From NCBI GenBank assembly GCA_009792885.1, contig WMCF01000012.1:13167641-13231640 (forward strand): DNA of 64,000 nucleotides. Direction: 5' to 3'. Made by a program: the position numbers and the translations under genes. The notes under the pieces were generated by a model. It worked only from the letters and a program-made list of their open reading frames with translations, did not search any database and was not told the origin of the DNA. This document shows positions 23,030 through 35,240 of this stretch, in pieces. Position 1 is the first letter of the stretch. The number at the start of each line of letters is the position of its first letter. Origin of the DNA: Eremophila alpestris peregrina (Eukaryota > Chordata > Aves > Passeriformes > Alaudidae).

Positions 23030-23650
23030 AATTCTTGGAGCGAGCGAGGGAAAAGGCGTTAATGTCACAGCCTGTGGGCAGAGCCCTCCTCCTCCTCCTC
23101 TTCCTCTCTTCCCAGTCTCCTTTCCTCTTTCGAGCTGCCAGGCCGGAGAGCACGTTTCAGTGGCGTCTGACTTGAACTCGGCCCAAGAATCCCTTCCCCC
23201 CACAGCCCAGATTTTGAACTCTTACATATTCACACACGTATAGAGAGGTGTATTTTTTTTTTTTTACGGCACGGACACCTCTGCGCGTTCCTCCTCCGCA
23301 CCCCATGCGAGCACCCAGCCTCCTTCCAGCTCCGCCCAGGGGCTGCTGGGCCGGGGTTGCTCGGCCCCGGGCTGCTGGGCCAGGGCCTGCTGGGCCCCGG
23401 GCTGCTCCGTCCCGGGCTGCTGGGCCCCGGATTGCTCGACCCCGGGCTGCTGGGCCCCGGGCTGCTGGGCCAAGGGCTGCTGGGCCCCGGACTACTCCTC
23501 CTCCTCCGCCTCGTCCATCTCCCCCTGTGCTCCCTCCCGCCCGCGGGAGCGCGGCTCTCCGCTTCCGCCTGGCGGCTGCCGCACGCAGCGGGGCCGCCGC
23601 GGGATTTTGCAGACTTGGGACGAATAATATTTTAGTTTAGCCCTCTCGGG
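23030..23650. promoter_or_regulatory. CpG-rich islet about 8 kb upstream of NFIB exon 1
   Basis: GC-rich segment with pyrimidine runs (CCTCCTCCTCCTCTTCC), CpGs and a 15-bp minisatellite. It lies downstream, on the minus strand, of the TATA box at 23771-23778, so it would be the first transcribed region of a putative upstream NFIB promoter. Confidence 0.5.
23342..23490. repeat. 15-bp GC-rich minisatellite, about 10 units
   Basis: Consecutive 15-bp units of the form GCTGCTGGGCCCCGG. Units two to ten (23356-23490) keep an exact 15-bp period with substitutions such as GTTGCTCGGCC or ATTGCTCGACC; the first unit is one base short. Because 15 is a multiple of three, both strands give open frames with a five-residue period (LLGPG on plus, AQQPG on minus), which explains the apparent proteins here. 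I see no independent evidence of coding. Confidence 0.9.
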
Positions 23651-26600
23651 CCACGCTTGACGAGTACGGTTCTTCGCACTGTTTTTTTCTTTTTCTTTTT
23701 CTTTTCTTTTTTTTTTTTCCTGATAGGCTTTTGCGCACGGGTTGTGTAATTTCGCGGTTTCAGGTGCCGCCTTTTATAAGCTATCACATCAGACTGCTCG
23801 CTCCCTGTAGGATTAGCTCTGCTCCAGAGGAATTGTTCTCCAGTCCAAACCCGGCAGTGAGGCAACCTCACAGAGGAAGGATTTCACATCTAAAACCTCC
23901 TACACAATTAAAGTTCTTACAATTAAATAAATAAAACTGCATGAGGCAAAAGTGTGTGAGGAGTTTCAATCAATCCGATAACAAATACATTCCTTCCTGT
24001 TAAAAATTGGCAAGTACAAACTGTAAAGAATCTTCATAATTACTTGGAGACCATTGCTGGGAGTATGGGGGCCTCTCAGGAAGTTAATTTTCTTTTGTTT
24101 GATTCAAGAAAAACAGTTTAAGCAACTAAAAATACAGTCTACTCTTAAAATTAAGCAGAAATTACAATGAAATAGGAAAAAAATGGAAATTTAAGCTTAA
24201 GGTAAATCACTAGAGTTTTGGTTTATTTTTTCAGAGTTTGTCTTTACTTTTCTGATCCTTTTACAAAGAAGTCAAACCTAGAAAAAAATGGATTATGAAT
24301 TTGTCTGTTCAGTGAGCAGGGGAAATGATTGTTCATGCTATGTGTGGCAGATTTTGACAAGTTTACACCAGCCAATTAGTCGAGTGGAGAGCAGACCTTT
24401 CTCCCTGACAAAAAGAATCTGCAGATGTTGATTTTTACATTTTAAATGTTTTCCCCTTTTTTATAAAATTAAAGTCTTATTTTTGAATGTTGCACACAAT
24501 TAAAAGTTTGTTCTAATCATCAATGCTTAACAGAGTTTTTACAAGAACTTTTTTTTTTTTTTTTTGCTCTCTATGTTTGATTTTGGTGTTACTGTTGTGA
24601 TTACTGAGAAAGATTCAATCCCATTACTCTCTGCAGCTTTCTCTGTTTTGTTGACGGGTTGTTTGTTTTTGTTGAGTCTGTATATTTATTGAGCCTAACT
24701 CTGCATATGATTTAACAAACAATTGCTAAATTGATTAAGATTACATCAAATGACAGAAATAATGGCATCAAGAAAGAAATAAGTATTTCAGTACTTTTGA
24801 AAGAAAAAATGCATTGCACAAAGTTGTCATACTTTATCAGTTTAGTTTAAACCTAGATGGTCGTAAAAAACTTTTGTGAACATACTTTTAAGTAGAAAAA
24901 TCGTGTTATCATTTCCATTGCTTTGGATTTCTGAGTTCCATAGCACTAATATGTGTTGGTTATGGCTTTCTTCTCCATAAATGTAATCAAGGGCTCATAT
25001 ATTTTGTAACAGGCTTACCTTAAATTCTGATGATTCTGGATTTTTTTAGTTTTCTGAGGTTTTAATATCTATATACTTGATACTTCTTAACATTCAGGAT
25101 GGATAAAACAGGAAAAGACTGTGAACAGTTTTCTTCCATGGATAATTGTTACCAAGTCAGTTACTCATCTGGGTATGAGCAGATAGCAGTCTAAAGGAAG
25201 ATAGACTTACTTGCAGAAATTCCACTAAAATAATAAAGAATTCTTTGACATCTTTATAACAGAATTTGTGAGAAATATCAAATGTTTCAAGACATGTCAT
25301 ATTTGAAGATGCTGATGTGAATTTACTTTATTAAAATCTCTGTGTTTTCAGGGTTTGCTTATTACCTGACAGAACAGGAATACTAAATAAGTGAAAGGGG
25401 ACCTGGTGTATCAATGGTTCAACAGTCCAGTCTGTGAAGAAGTCCAGTCATGGTTTCGGCCAAACAAACAAGGATCATGTTAAGCAGAAATGCAGTAGGC
25501 AGGATCTCAGTAGAGTTTGACTGTGTGCAATGGCAATTCTTATTCATAACAGGACAGCTGAGAAAACCACATAGCTTTGAATGAATACATCATTTTGCAC
25601 ATATGAAAAAATACTCTTGCCCCACCAAGCTTTCAAGTAGGAGCTTCCCACTTTTCACAGAAAGGCCACTGTAGTAAAAAGTTGCTGCTTCCTATTCCTG
25701 AAACAACCCTTTCAGGTTTGTCTGAGCAGAGCGCCGTGAAAACTCCATGATTTGAACATGTGCACAACACTTGCTCATTACTTCTGGAAGTTCATACTTT
25801 TGCCATGCTGCTCTTTACAGGACCCCAGTCCTGCCGAGCCTCCTGCACAGTCTCCTAGCAACTAGGAGAATTATAACTCTCATTTTGGCACTGGTGAAAT
25901 GATTCCTTCTGCTGCTTCCCCCAGGCAAGCGCTCTGCAGTCCAGAGTGAAATGCACTGGGCAAAGAGATGGGGAGTACTGGTCAGAAGGCTTGCAGAAGC
26001 TGATGTCAGTAATTCCCTGTGTTGCCAAGCAAAGTTCCCACCTGCTGTGGCAGGGTCAAGAGCCAGTTGTTTCCTGCCCTGCTCTGGCATATTAGAAGAG
26101 AATTCAAGCAGATTTCATAAGATTATTTCTAAAATTCTGCGACTTCTGTAAGAAGAAGCAAAGTTTTTACAGTAGATCAGGTTTTTCATTTTGGATAATT
26201 TCCTTTTGAAAAGGAAATATGTCATATACAGTTTCAATCAGCAGCAAGTCTCCCTTTCCTTGTCTAGGAAAGCAACTGCAGAATCCTGATGCACGGCATT
26301 TCTTCCTGCCTAATTAATAGTCTCATACTATGTACTTTGATTTGTTTTGACCTCTTCTTCTATTAAAATATGGCAGAAACACTATCACAACATCACCACT
26401 CAACCGTATCACCACATCATCACCAAAACAAATTAAAAGATTAGGAGATAAGTGAAACACTGAAAGGTAGAAAATCTTGTGTATGTTCGTACAAGAGCCT
26501 TCAGCTCTTCAACTCTCCTTAATAGAGCAAAGTGTAATTTCTTCCTCTGCACCCTTGTCTCTCTCAATCCACAGGATTGCTAAGGAACTGTAGCATCATT

Positions 26601-27199
26601 GTTTCTAATAGGAAAAAAAAAAAAAAAAGAAAAGCTGAGGCTTAATGGTAACAGTTAAATGGCATACAGAGCCCTGTGAGTTCACACCTCATTAAGGTGA
26701 ACAGGAAGAGAAGGGGTGCACATCTTTGTTGTTACTTTTGCCTTGCAGCATTTTCAGCCAAGCTATGTGAACAGACCAGCAGCATATTAACTAACTTTGT
26801 AACAGCTATATTTTTGTAGCAGGCTTATTTTGTTTGGGTTTGCTTTTTTTTAAAGTTTAAAAATTGCAAAACATTGTGAAATTGAGCCAGACCAGGCCCT
26901 TAAAGAACAATTAGTTTGGCTTCCTATTTTTTGCAACAAATCTACCAGATCCAAGTCTCCTTTTTTACCCAATTAGAGGGTTTCTTTTGACTAAACTTCA
27001 CATGCCCTGCTAATTCTGACATGTGTTCCATAGCCCCAAAAGTGACTTATTATTAACGCACAATATTTCTTGCCCTGAGCACAAGCATGCATATCTGAGA
27101 TGACCAAATACAGATACATCTGTGAGTTGTCTGTTACATACTCCTGTGGCAGACTCTATGTTGCAGTTGCATAGGTGATCAGATTTGGCCCTGAAATAG
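23651..27199. other. Non-coding 5' flank, no gene seen
   Basis: AT-rich, repeat-poor DNA with short homopolymers only (T-rich tract 23680-23720, T19 at about 24550, A16 at about 26613). The TATA box at 23771 is listed separately. No CR1 and no convincing exon. Its unique, motif-rich look fits conserved non-coding sequence near a developmental regulator, but conservation cannot be judged from one sequence. Confidence 0.5.
23771..23778 (-). promoter_or_regulatory. TATA box on NFIB strand, candidate alternative promoter
   Basis: The minus strand reads CTTATAAAAGGCGGCACC, a near-consensus TATA box with GC-rich downstream flank. The predicted start would be about 25-30 bp further on, near 23745. 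A CpG-rich islet follows on the same strand and NFIB exon 1 lies 8.3 kb downstream. The NFI genes are known to use alternative first exons; whether this is one is inference. Confidence 0.35.
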
Positions 27200-28078
27200 G
27201 TTTGGCACAGGGATCCCTCAGCAAGTTTGCTGACAACACCAAGCTGTGTGGTAAGGTCAACAAGCTGGAAGGCAGGAATGCCATCCAGAGGGACCTTGAC
27301 AAGCTTGAGAGGCCAGTATGTGCACACGTCATGAAGCTCAGCAAGGCCAAGTACAAGGTCCTGCATCTGGAGTTGGAGCAATCCCAAGTACAAATACAAG
27401 CTGGGAGGAAAATGGATTGAGAGCAGCCCTGGGGAGAAATACTCGGGGGTGTTCATGGACAAGAAGGTCAACATGACCCAGCAATGTGAGCTTGCAATCC
27501 AGAGAGCCAACCACATCCTCAGATGCATCCAAAACAGTGTGGCCAGCAGGTCAGGGAAGGTGATTTGCCTCTCTACTGTTCATGTCAGACCCCACCCAGA
27601 GTGCTGCATTCAACTCTGGGATCAGCATAACAAGGTCACGGATCTGTTGGAATGAGTACAGACTAGAGTCACTAAGCTGATCATTGGACTGGAGCATCTG
27701 TCCTGTGAAGACAGGCTGACAGTTGGAGGTGTTCAGCCTGGTGAAGTGAAGGCTTCAAGGAGACCTAATAGTATCTTCCAGTACATAAGCAAGGCCACAA
27801 GAAAGCTGGAGAGGGACTTTTTCACAAGGGTAGGGGGTGATGAAACAAGGGTGAATGGCGTTAAGCTGAAGGAGAGTAGGTTTTGGTTAGATATTAGGAA
27901 GAAATTCTTTATTATAAAGGTGGTGAGGCACTGGCATATGTTGCCCAGAGAGTACCTGGAGTAGGCTGGATGGGGCCCTGAGCAGCCTCGTTAAGTGGAA
28001 AGCTCCCTGCCCGGGGAATTGGAATGAGATGATCTTTAAGGTCCCTTTCAACCTAAACTATTATATGATTCTGTGATT
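27200..28078 (+). mobile_element. CR1 LINE fragment, ORF2 C-terminal part and 3' end
   Basis: A 5'-truncated, decayed CR1 non-LTR retrotransposon on the plus strand. Reading begins SLSKFADNTKLCGKVNKLEG, the CR1 reverse-transcriptase active-site region with the canonical ADDT motif changed to ADNT. It continues through NAIQRDLDKLE, MTQQCELAIQRANHILRCIQ and VASRSGKV, then LDIRKKFFIIKVVRHWHMLPRE near the end of ORF2. Stops and frame changes interrupt it (for example a stop at 27418-27420). It finishes with the typical CR1 end, GGTCCCTTTCAACCTAAAC followed by ATGATTCTGTGA at 28065-28076. Dead copy. Confidence 0.92.
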
Positions 28079-28811
28079 TCTGACCATGTCTTTCAGGGCT
28101 TTTAGCTTGAGAGTATGATTCTAAAGAGTCAGGGGAAGCACTTCTCTGCAAAAGTTCTTTTAGCCTGCTAATCCAGCTTCTCAGTTTAATTTCTGTCCTT
28201 TTCTGTTAGATCAGACTGAAAGTGGATCAACCACTCTCAAATGTTGCTTTACTGTTATCATAGCAGGATAAATTAGGGAAGGCAGGAAAGGTTATTTTCA
28301 TTAAAACATCTGACTTTACACTGGGATCTCCAGCATAATGGAAGGAGAGCTTATTTCTGCTTATGGATCCTCATGTGACAGTCTGGCAGACACTGACACT
28401 TAGCACATGCCACAGCCATTGTGTGCTGTCCTGTAGGCCCACCAGCTAACAACTTGTGCAAAAGAAATTTATTCTTTTAGCATGTAGTCTTGGGATATTC
28501 AACACTTATGCATGAAAAAGAAGTATGCATAAGGATTGACCATAAACCTTTCCTGCCCTCATCTCCAGGACCACCCAGCACAGCATGTTTTTGTCCAAAT
28601 GGAATGGTTTTGACACCTGGCGGCTTTTTCATCCTGACTTCCACAAAGTCTGTGTCCTTTTGGTGTCATCAAGGCAGCTGAAGATACTGTGGTAGAGAAG
28701 ATTTTTACATGATTGATGATTTTATTCCTCTAGTTGGTGTGTTTAAGATAATAGCTAAGGTTTAGAAAAATGGACTTCACAAACTGCTCTGCAGACAGTG
28801 TTAGTACTGTG

Positions 28812-28868
28812 GATGTATTGTATGTATTGTATGTATTGTATTGGTAAAATGTATGGCATTTTACCAAT
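28812..28868. repeat. GTATT repeat followed by perfect 12-bp inverted repeat
   Basis: Three copies of TGTATTGTA-type sequence run into ATTGGTAAAATG (28840-28851), whose exact reverse complement, CATTTTACCAAT, is at 28857-28868 with a 5-base loop. This could be a cruciform or hairpin or a templated-inversion scar. No Pol III or microRNA features were noted. Confidence 0.7.
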
Positions 28869-30019
28869 TCCATAGAACACCTAACCATCTCAGCCTGAAA
28901 GACAAGTTTCTGTCACCCACAGAACAGAATGATGACCAGAAAGCTGCTTTCCCAGAGGTGACATCCACCAGTTTGAACAGCTGGGATCTTACATCCTCAC
29001 AGGAATATGGATATTGATAGGATGTGTATGTCATTTTAAGAAACACCTCTTGCCCTCTTCAGAAGATGATTCTCAGCTGGTGGAGAGTGGTAAAGAATTC
29101 AGCAGGCTAAAGAAAAGGTAGTTCTTCTTACTGAATAATTTTTGAATAAAAGCATAGTCGGTGCCATTTCTGCCCCTGCCTTCTACAGTGTCCTGCACAA
29201 TGTCTCTAAGGAAGAGAACCTCCAAGGCTCTCCAACTGTTTTCAAGGCACAGAAGATCTGAGATAGGTGGCTAGCTTGTGTGCTTGTCATCAGTGGGGCA
29301 CAGCCCAGTAAGCAGCAGAAGAACTAAATGAAAGCTTTCTTGTCTGTGTTTTTTAAATGCAAGAGAATATTTCATATTATGGAAACAAAATGGGACAAGA
29401 CACTCTTCTCCAACACTCATGGATACGTCTTCCATGGGTTTTTTGACTATCAGGAAACTGAATATGTTAGAGTTTTCCTAATTTCTTATTCCCTCCTGCA
29501 CATTCACAAGCCTGGGAATACCTCTGAAGATTGTCTGATTTATTAGATAACTTTTAAATTATTAAAATAAAAATGCTCCAGATAATCTGTTATATAAGCA
29601 CTTTTAGAATCATCACAGGCACTCCAGCTGCTTATAATAATGATTTTTAAAGATGCTGATTTGCATTGCCAGTAAGTGCTGGCAGTAGTCACACTGGTGG
29701 TTGAGAATGATTTCTGAAGGATACTATTTCCTTTGACCACACACACCAACGTACTCTGTGGGAATAGAGTGAATGGTGAGCAAGACCTGGAAAAACTGAA
29801 AATCTTGTACTTTCTGGTGACAGCTCTGGCTGTGTGAGAAGAGAGTGTGGAGGAAAGGGCACCAGTGAAGTATTTGCTATGATTATGTTCGAGGAGTGGG
29901 AACTCCTGTCTTGAAAACCATGGGACAAGTCGCTTCCTCTTTTTTCTCTTCTGTCTTGCTGTGGGCTCTTGTTGTCCAAGTCAGAGAGGTCACTTTACCC
30001 TCTTCCTTTCCATTAGTTT

Positions 30020-30132
30020 CTTTCTTTCTTTCTTTCTTTTGTTTTGTTTTGGTTTGGGTTTTTTTTTGTTTATTTGGGGGTTTGCTTTTGTTGTTGTTTG
30101 CTTGGTTTATGGTGGGTTTTTTGTTTTTTGTT
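30020..30132 (+). repeat. TTTC run and T/G low-complexity tract
   Basis: (TTTC)5 followed by about 90 bp of alternating T and G runs, similar in style to 22610-22830. Confidence 0.7.
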
Positions 30133-33100
30133 AGGCATTTCTCCCTCATTTCACTGGCTTAAATGTTCATCCAGCTAACGTCCAGAGTTGATGTGTAGTT
30201 CATGCCCATATGGGCTCTTTTATTATACTCTGTCAATTCTGTTTTGCTTATTGACTCGCTCTAAGTAGAGAAAGGTTTCTCTAGAGAAAGGAAAAATTAT
30301 GAGCATATCTCTTGTCCTTAATTCAAAGAAAAGAAAACTATGCCCTTTATATTCTGTGTCCTGGCAAGACCACAGAGCTCTTCCTTTATTTTGGCATTTT
30401 GGCCCCTATGTCATCCGCTAGCAACCAGGTTCCCAGTTGATGAGTGCATTATGGAGGGCATTTCACTTCTTAACTCACTGGAAAGAGAGGGAATATGGAC
30501 TAGGTGGTCATTCCAGAATGTTTGTAAGCAGAGATTACTGTCAAGAGACAAGTAAGTTTGTCATGTGTAAAAATCTACACCTGATACTACGAATCACTCA
30601 GTGAAGAGCACACCATGGTAGAAACAGGGCTGGTGAGCTACAGGAAGATTGTTCTGGCCAAAAGCCTACTGAATGTTAATACATTAAATCTTTAAATGGT
30701 AAAGGCAAGTACTGGCATCCTGGATAGGAGAGGGGGATTATTTAAGAAGGCATTGACACAAGACTTAGGCAAAGATTAGCACAGACTGTCAAATTTATTA
30801 TCTCCTTCTCTCCTAGGATGTGAAGTTATGAACAGGCAACCTCAAGGAAGCCAAATTCCACAGCCTTGGGTGGAGATTTTTACAACTTGCAATTGTGTAT
30901 GATCTATAATCTGGCCTTGGAGACAACGTTTTAGGAGTGTAAATCTACTGTTGTGGTGTGAATGACAGAGAGAGTTGTCTGGAGAAACAAGAAGCCAGAG
31001 CAGCTACATGAAAACTCATTATTTTCCTTAAAAAATAAAATACTTAGTTCAAGAGCAGGTGTTTTAGGCAGTCATGTGGGCTATTCAGGTTCACCTGAAT
31101 AGTCACAGCTGTGCAGGTGCACAACAAAGTGTGTTGTTGCTGTATTTTGCAGCACTGTATTTATAATGGCACAGCCTGAAATCATGCAAAGCTTTCTATC
31201 TTCAACCCTGAACATGCACCACTAACAGTGTTAATTTTCCATATGGCTACCAAAATGAAACTGTAAAGCCTGATCACATGAGGGAGTAACCAGAACCCTT
31301 AATGAGCTTCATGTTGTCAAGATCTGGTTAACCTCTGCAGCATGTCCAAGGTGAGACAAACATGTAAAAATGGAATGGGCTACATGACAGGATATTACAT
31401 GTGCATAAGCCAAAAGTGACCACAGGTAATTTGTGTTGCATAGAGGTAAGCCACAATAAGGAAGAAGAGCAGAACAATACAGGCCCAGGGAACAGCAGTG
31501 CAGCCCTGAAGAGCTACCAAAATGTGGCATAACAGTTTTTAACTTTGCCAGGAGCCACTCACTATAGTGAGCCTCTCAGAGCCAGTTTAGAATGAAGCCC
31601 ATATCCTGCCTGTAACCAACACCTGGACAATCAATTCTGTCTCTCATGTACATGTAAGTTTAGAGTGAAAATAAAGATTTCTTGGAAGTATTAGGCTAAA
31701 ATCTAAGTCCTGCTTCATACTTTAAACATATAGTGACTCTGAAAGACTTGGTCTTGTGTTTAGAGGAAGACTTCCTGCCACATCAATATTTTTTAATAGA
31801 CACAGGCACTTTGAGTTCCAAAGGTGACATTTTCAGAACACTTTTAACATACGGAAAACAAGGCTATAATGGAACTTCTCTGTAGCTTAATCATACCCAG
31901 TAGTTCTGTGAATACTCTAAACACAGAGATGCATGCACTCAAGTTAATAAGGTAAGACAATTAATCTTTTTGTTAATTGGCTTAACTGATTAATGAAGCA
32001 ATATATTTTGCAGCACAATATGTACTACTGCAAGCAAGTGGCAAAGCAGGACACCATGGAGCTCTTGAGTAGAGGAAGTAGAGAAAGTCAGAAGAAGGTG
32101 TGCAGTAGTAGGGAGGTCAGTCTAGGCCAAGAGCAGTTCCATTTGACTAGGATGAGGAAGCAAGTCTTGTTACAAGAATGATACTGATTGATAAGGCAAC
32201 ATCAAATCAAAGCAAGTTTTACCTCTTTCATTATCCTCCTAGCCCCCAACACTACCATTTTTATCGTAACCTTCATGTCTTCCTTCTGCTTCTTGCTAAG
32301 CCAAAGAAAGGAAAATATATTTGGAAGAAGGAGGAGCTGAAGCAGCAGGAGATGTGTAAAGGGCATGAAGAAAGGTCTATTAGACTTCACAGTATATGAA
32401 GAAAAGTAATACATGAGCTTCTCCAAAGAGGCAAAATAAACTTACAGCCCATAAATAGAAATACTGTCAGTATTTCAGTATATACAGTGTTTTGCATAAC
32501 TGCATCACACTCTCTGTATAGATATATATTAGAGGGGAAAAAAAAAAAAAAAGCAAGCAGTGCTGTTCCATTGGAATATTATTTGGTGTTTTCTTCTGCA
32601 TCAATGAGAGGAGTTTCTTTTTCCTTTACAGTTTTACTTTCCCTCATTGAACCACATCCTCCTTGTTTACTGTGAAATTTTGACAAGATAAAGTTCTCCA
32701 AGAAAAGATGGGTTTCTTTGTTTCTGGTATGCATTGTGTCTATGACTCTCATGGCCTCAATTCAGGAGCAGGATTTGTTGAAATATCTTTTTTCATTGCT
32801 ACTCTCTTTTTAAGACTGCACTGTGATAGTGGAATGGAAAATGTTCGAAATAGGACTTCTCCAGCAACAGCAAAGCTGCAGCTTGTCCTGACACCTCTCC
32901 TTGAAGACAGGATAAAGATTAAAACCAGACCACACCAAGAGGACCCAACACCATCCTTAATCCAGCAGTGCTCACACAGAGAGGTCTGTCCTACCTAAAC
33001 TGCAGTTCAGACCAGGGTGATCCCAGCCCCATCCTCTGCAGCTGCCCCAGGTCCCTATGACATGGACCACAGTGGTGCCCACTCTCTTTTAGCCCAGGGG

Positions 33101-34379
33101 AGTCAGGGCAAGCAACTGCAGTGGAAAGGGTCCCAGAGTGCAGCTACACTGCTATGCTGCCTCCTCTTATCCCTCACCGACCACCCCACACCAGGCAGGC
33201 AGAGGTGCCACAGCTGGAGAGGAGGCAACTACAGAAAAGCAAGACAGGGAAGACATGACACTCTTGGGCTCTTTTGTTTTCCCCTGCCAGGAGCACTTGC
33301 TCTGGATCTCTTCTTAATTATTTTTTTATTTTTTCTTCTTCTTCTTCTTCTATTTTTTTTCCTTTTTTTTTTTTAAATGTTTGTTTTAATTTTTTTGTAT
33401 GTCCCACAATTTCGGAGGGAGCTGCAGCCAAAAATAATGTTGCCAAGCCAAGGGGATTGGCACACTCTGCTTGAAGTCTGCAGCAAGAGCAGAGGCTTTA
33501 AATAGACTCAGTTCTGGCTACACGCTGCTCCTGGAGGGCTGGCAGTCTCACCCCAGTGAGCAGAGATGCCAGCTGAGGGTGTAGGATGACCTGCACCTCT
33601 CTCTCCCTGTGCCTGTGGGGTGTTTTACCCCCATCTGTGTTCAGCTCCCTCACCACCCCTAGCTCTCTGCTCACCCCACGGCAGACTGCAGGGCTGTGGA
33701 GGCTGGCAGTGCAATCCATCCCCTGGAAATAACTCTACTGTTACTAGAAATCTGTCATCAGTAAAGCTGTGGTGGTCTGGTGGCAGCACATGTGCATGGT
33801 GGGGAAGCCTCCGCTCCAAGTGTTACATGTGTGAAATGCCAAATGTGGTGAGAGCTAGCCCAGTGAGGAGGTGTTGGGATGGCTTCACAACCCTGCTGCC
33901 ACAAAAGCTGTGCAGTATTGCTGTTTCATTAGACGTTGACCACTGGCGAATTTTTCGAGATAAAGCAGATATACAATTTCTATTTCATCATCCTTTCCCT
34001 GAACCAAAAGTAATGCCTGTGAACAACCCTCACCACTTCTAATTAAACAAAAACCTCAAAAACCTGGCAAGCCTGGTCAACTCTTCCCCATGGATGACAG
34101 TGCCAGGAGCAGGGTGATGAGCTCCGTTTTGTAGCAGTGCATTATAAAGCTGCCTCCTGCCCCTGTCGAAGACGTAGGAGGGCCCGGAAAAGAGCATCTC
34201 TGAAGTCTACACAGTTCTTCTGTGTTCGGAGTATCTCTTTTTGCCTTGCGCTTGTCGTGCAAAGAAAGCACGAACTCCTGCAAAGCTGCAGTGCTGAAGT
34301 GACTGTTTTGCTCCTTTGAATTGTCTCCTGCCTCTCAGCCCTTATTTCCTCAGCACCCCGTATTTCTGTTTCACAACAG

Positions 34380-34540
34380 CTGCCGATGACTTTGCTCTTC
34401 CGGGGGGAGAGGCTCCCTGCGCCCTCCCCTCGCTCCTTCCCCTCCGGGGGACGCTGGGGCCGCCCGTCCCGGGGAGCCTGAGAGGGAGGCGGGCGGCCGC
34501 TCCGGGCAGCATCTTTCCGCACTGTTTTGCGGCCTCTCGC
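34380..34540. promoter_or_regulatory. Small CpG-rich islet
   Basis: Locally CG-dense segment (GGGGCCGCCCGTCCCGGGG region) within less GC-rich DNA, about 19 kb upstream of NFIB exon 1. No exon identified. Possibly an orphan island or a distal promoter. Confidence 0.4.
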
Positions 34541-35124
34541 TGCTTCCACTTCACACTCTCGCTGCAGGGCAGCTTGGCAAGTCCTTTCTTGAGCTTTCAA
34601 AGGCTGCCTGAACAACGAAAGTCACTTTCTCCGCTTGCTAGTTTCATTCCCTAGCTTCGGACCTGCTTCCTCCTCACAACCTCAATCTCCCAAACAGACG
34701 AACTCCAAAACTGAGTCGGTTTCACCCGGTAAATGCACATTTCCTTGACTCTGCTGTTGTTATTCTGGACGGGTATCTCCCTCCTGAGAAAGAGCAACGT
34801 TTTCAGTCCAATACCAATTTCATACGGTGGATAAAGAAGACAGCAGTTAACGTAAATTAATGCTTAGGATACAGCGGACATATGTTGGTCATTTCCTCTC
34901 TGACATCCCAGCATTACTTTTACAGCGGACGGCAGCACCGTACGCGTTCCAAAGATAGGATACTCTTTCTAAGAGAGCATCGTCCCTGACTACACAGAGC
35001 AGGTAGGGTCGCCGCTACCGCTCCTTTAAAGACACGACTGTTTCTTTTTCTGTCTCTCCGATGGATACACAAGACAAGGAGGGAACAAGGAAATGTTCAG
35101 AATTTTAGGCTTCACTTGATGGAA
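34541..35124. other. Intergenic, no gene seen
   Basis: Mixed-composition DNA with scattered CpGs; nothing recognised. Confidence 0.4.
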
Positions 35125-35240
35125 AAGGGGGAAAAAAACAAACAAAACCCCCCCAAAATCCCCCAAAACCAAAACAAACAAACAAACAAAAAACCCCACC
35201 AAACCAGAAAAACCCCAACAAAACAAAACAAACAAAAAAA
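35125..35240 (-). repeat. A/C low-complexity tract (complement of T/G tracts)
   Basis: On the plus strand this is almost entirely A and C runs (AAACAAACAAACAAAC, CCCCCCAAAATCCCCC and similar), that is, a T/G tract on the minus strand. It is the third such tract in the window. Confidence 0.7.

Larger units (their letters stand above)
17081..23030. other. NFIB 5' flank, no gene seen
   Basis: Unique-looking, moderately AT-rich DNA with no CR1 fragment or coding exon that I can recognise. It contains A29 at 21357-21385, a CA-rich stretch at about 21658-21735, a G9 run near 21763-21771, and A40 at 22252-22291. A CA-to-TG strand-asymmetric tract occupies the end of the region (separate entry). Confidence 0.6.
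28079..34380. other. Intergenic, no gene seen
   Basis: No recognisable coding exon or interspersed repeat. Contains a GTATT/GTAT run and a 12-bp-arm hairpin at 28812-28868, a T/G tract at 30020-30130, A15 near 32539, and a T-rich, CTT-repeat tract at 33310-33395. The frames of 90-140 codons in 33.0-34.0 kb are chance frames in a GC-richer patch. Confidence 0.5.

Noticed and set aside
23248..23640. LLGPG/AAGPR-repeat frames
   Set aside because: Product of the 15-bp tandem repeat being a multiple of three; no start context, conserved domain or transcript signal.
27010..27528. 172-codon minus-strand frame
   Set aside because: Mostly antisense to the CR1 ORF2 fragment on the plus strand; no protein similarity recognised.
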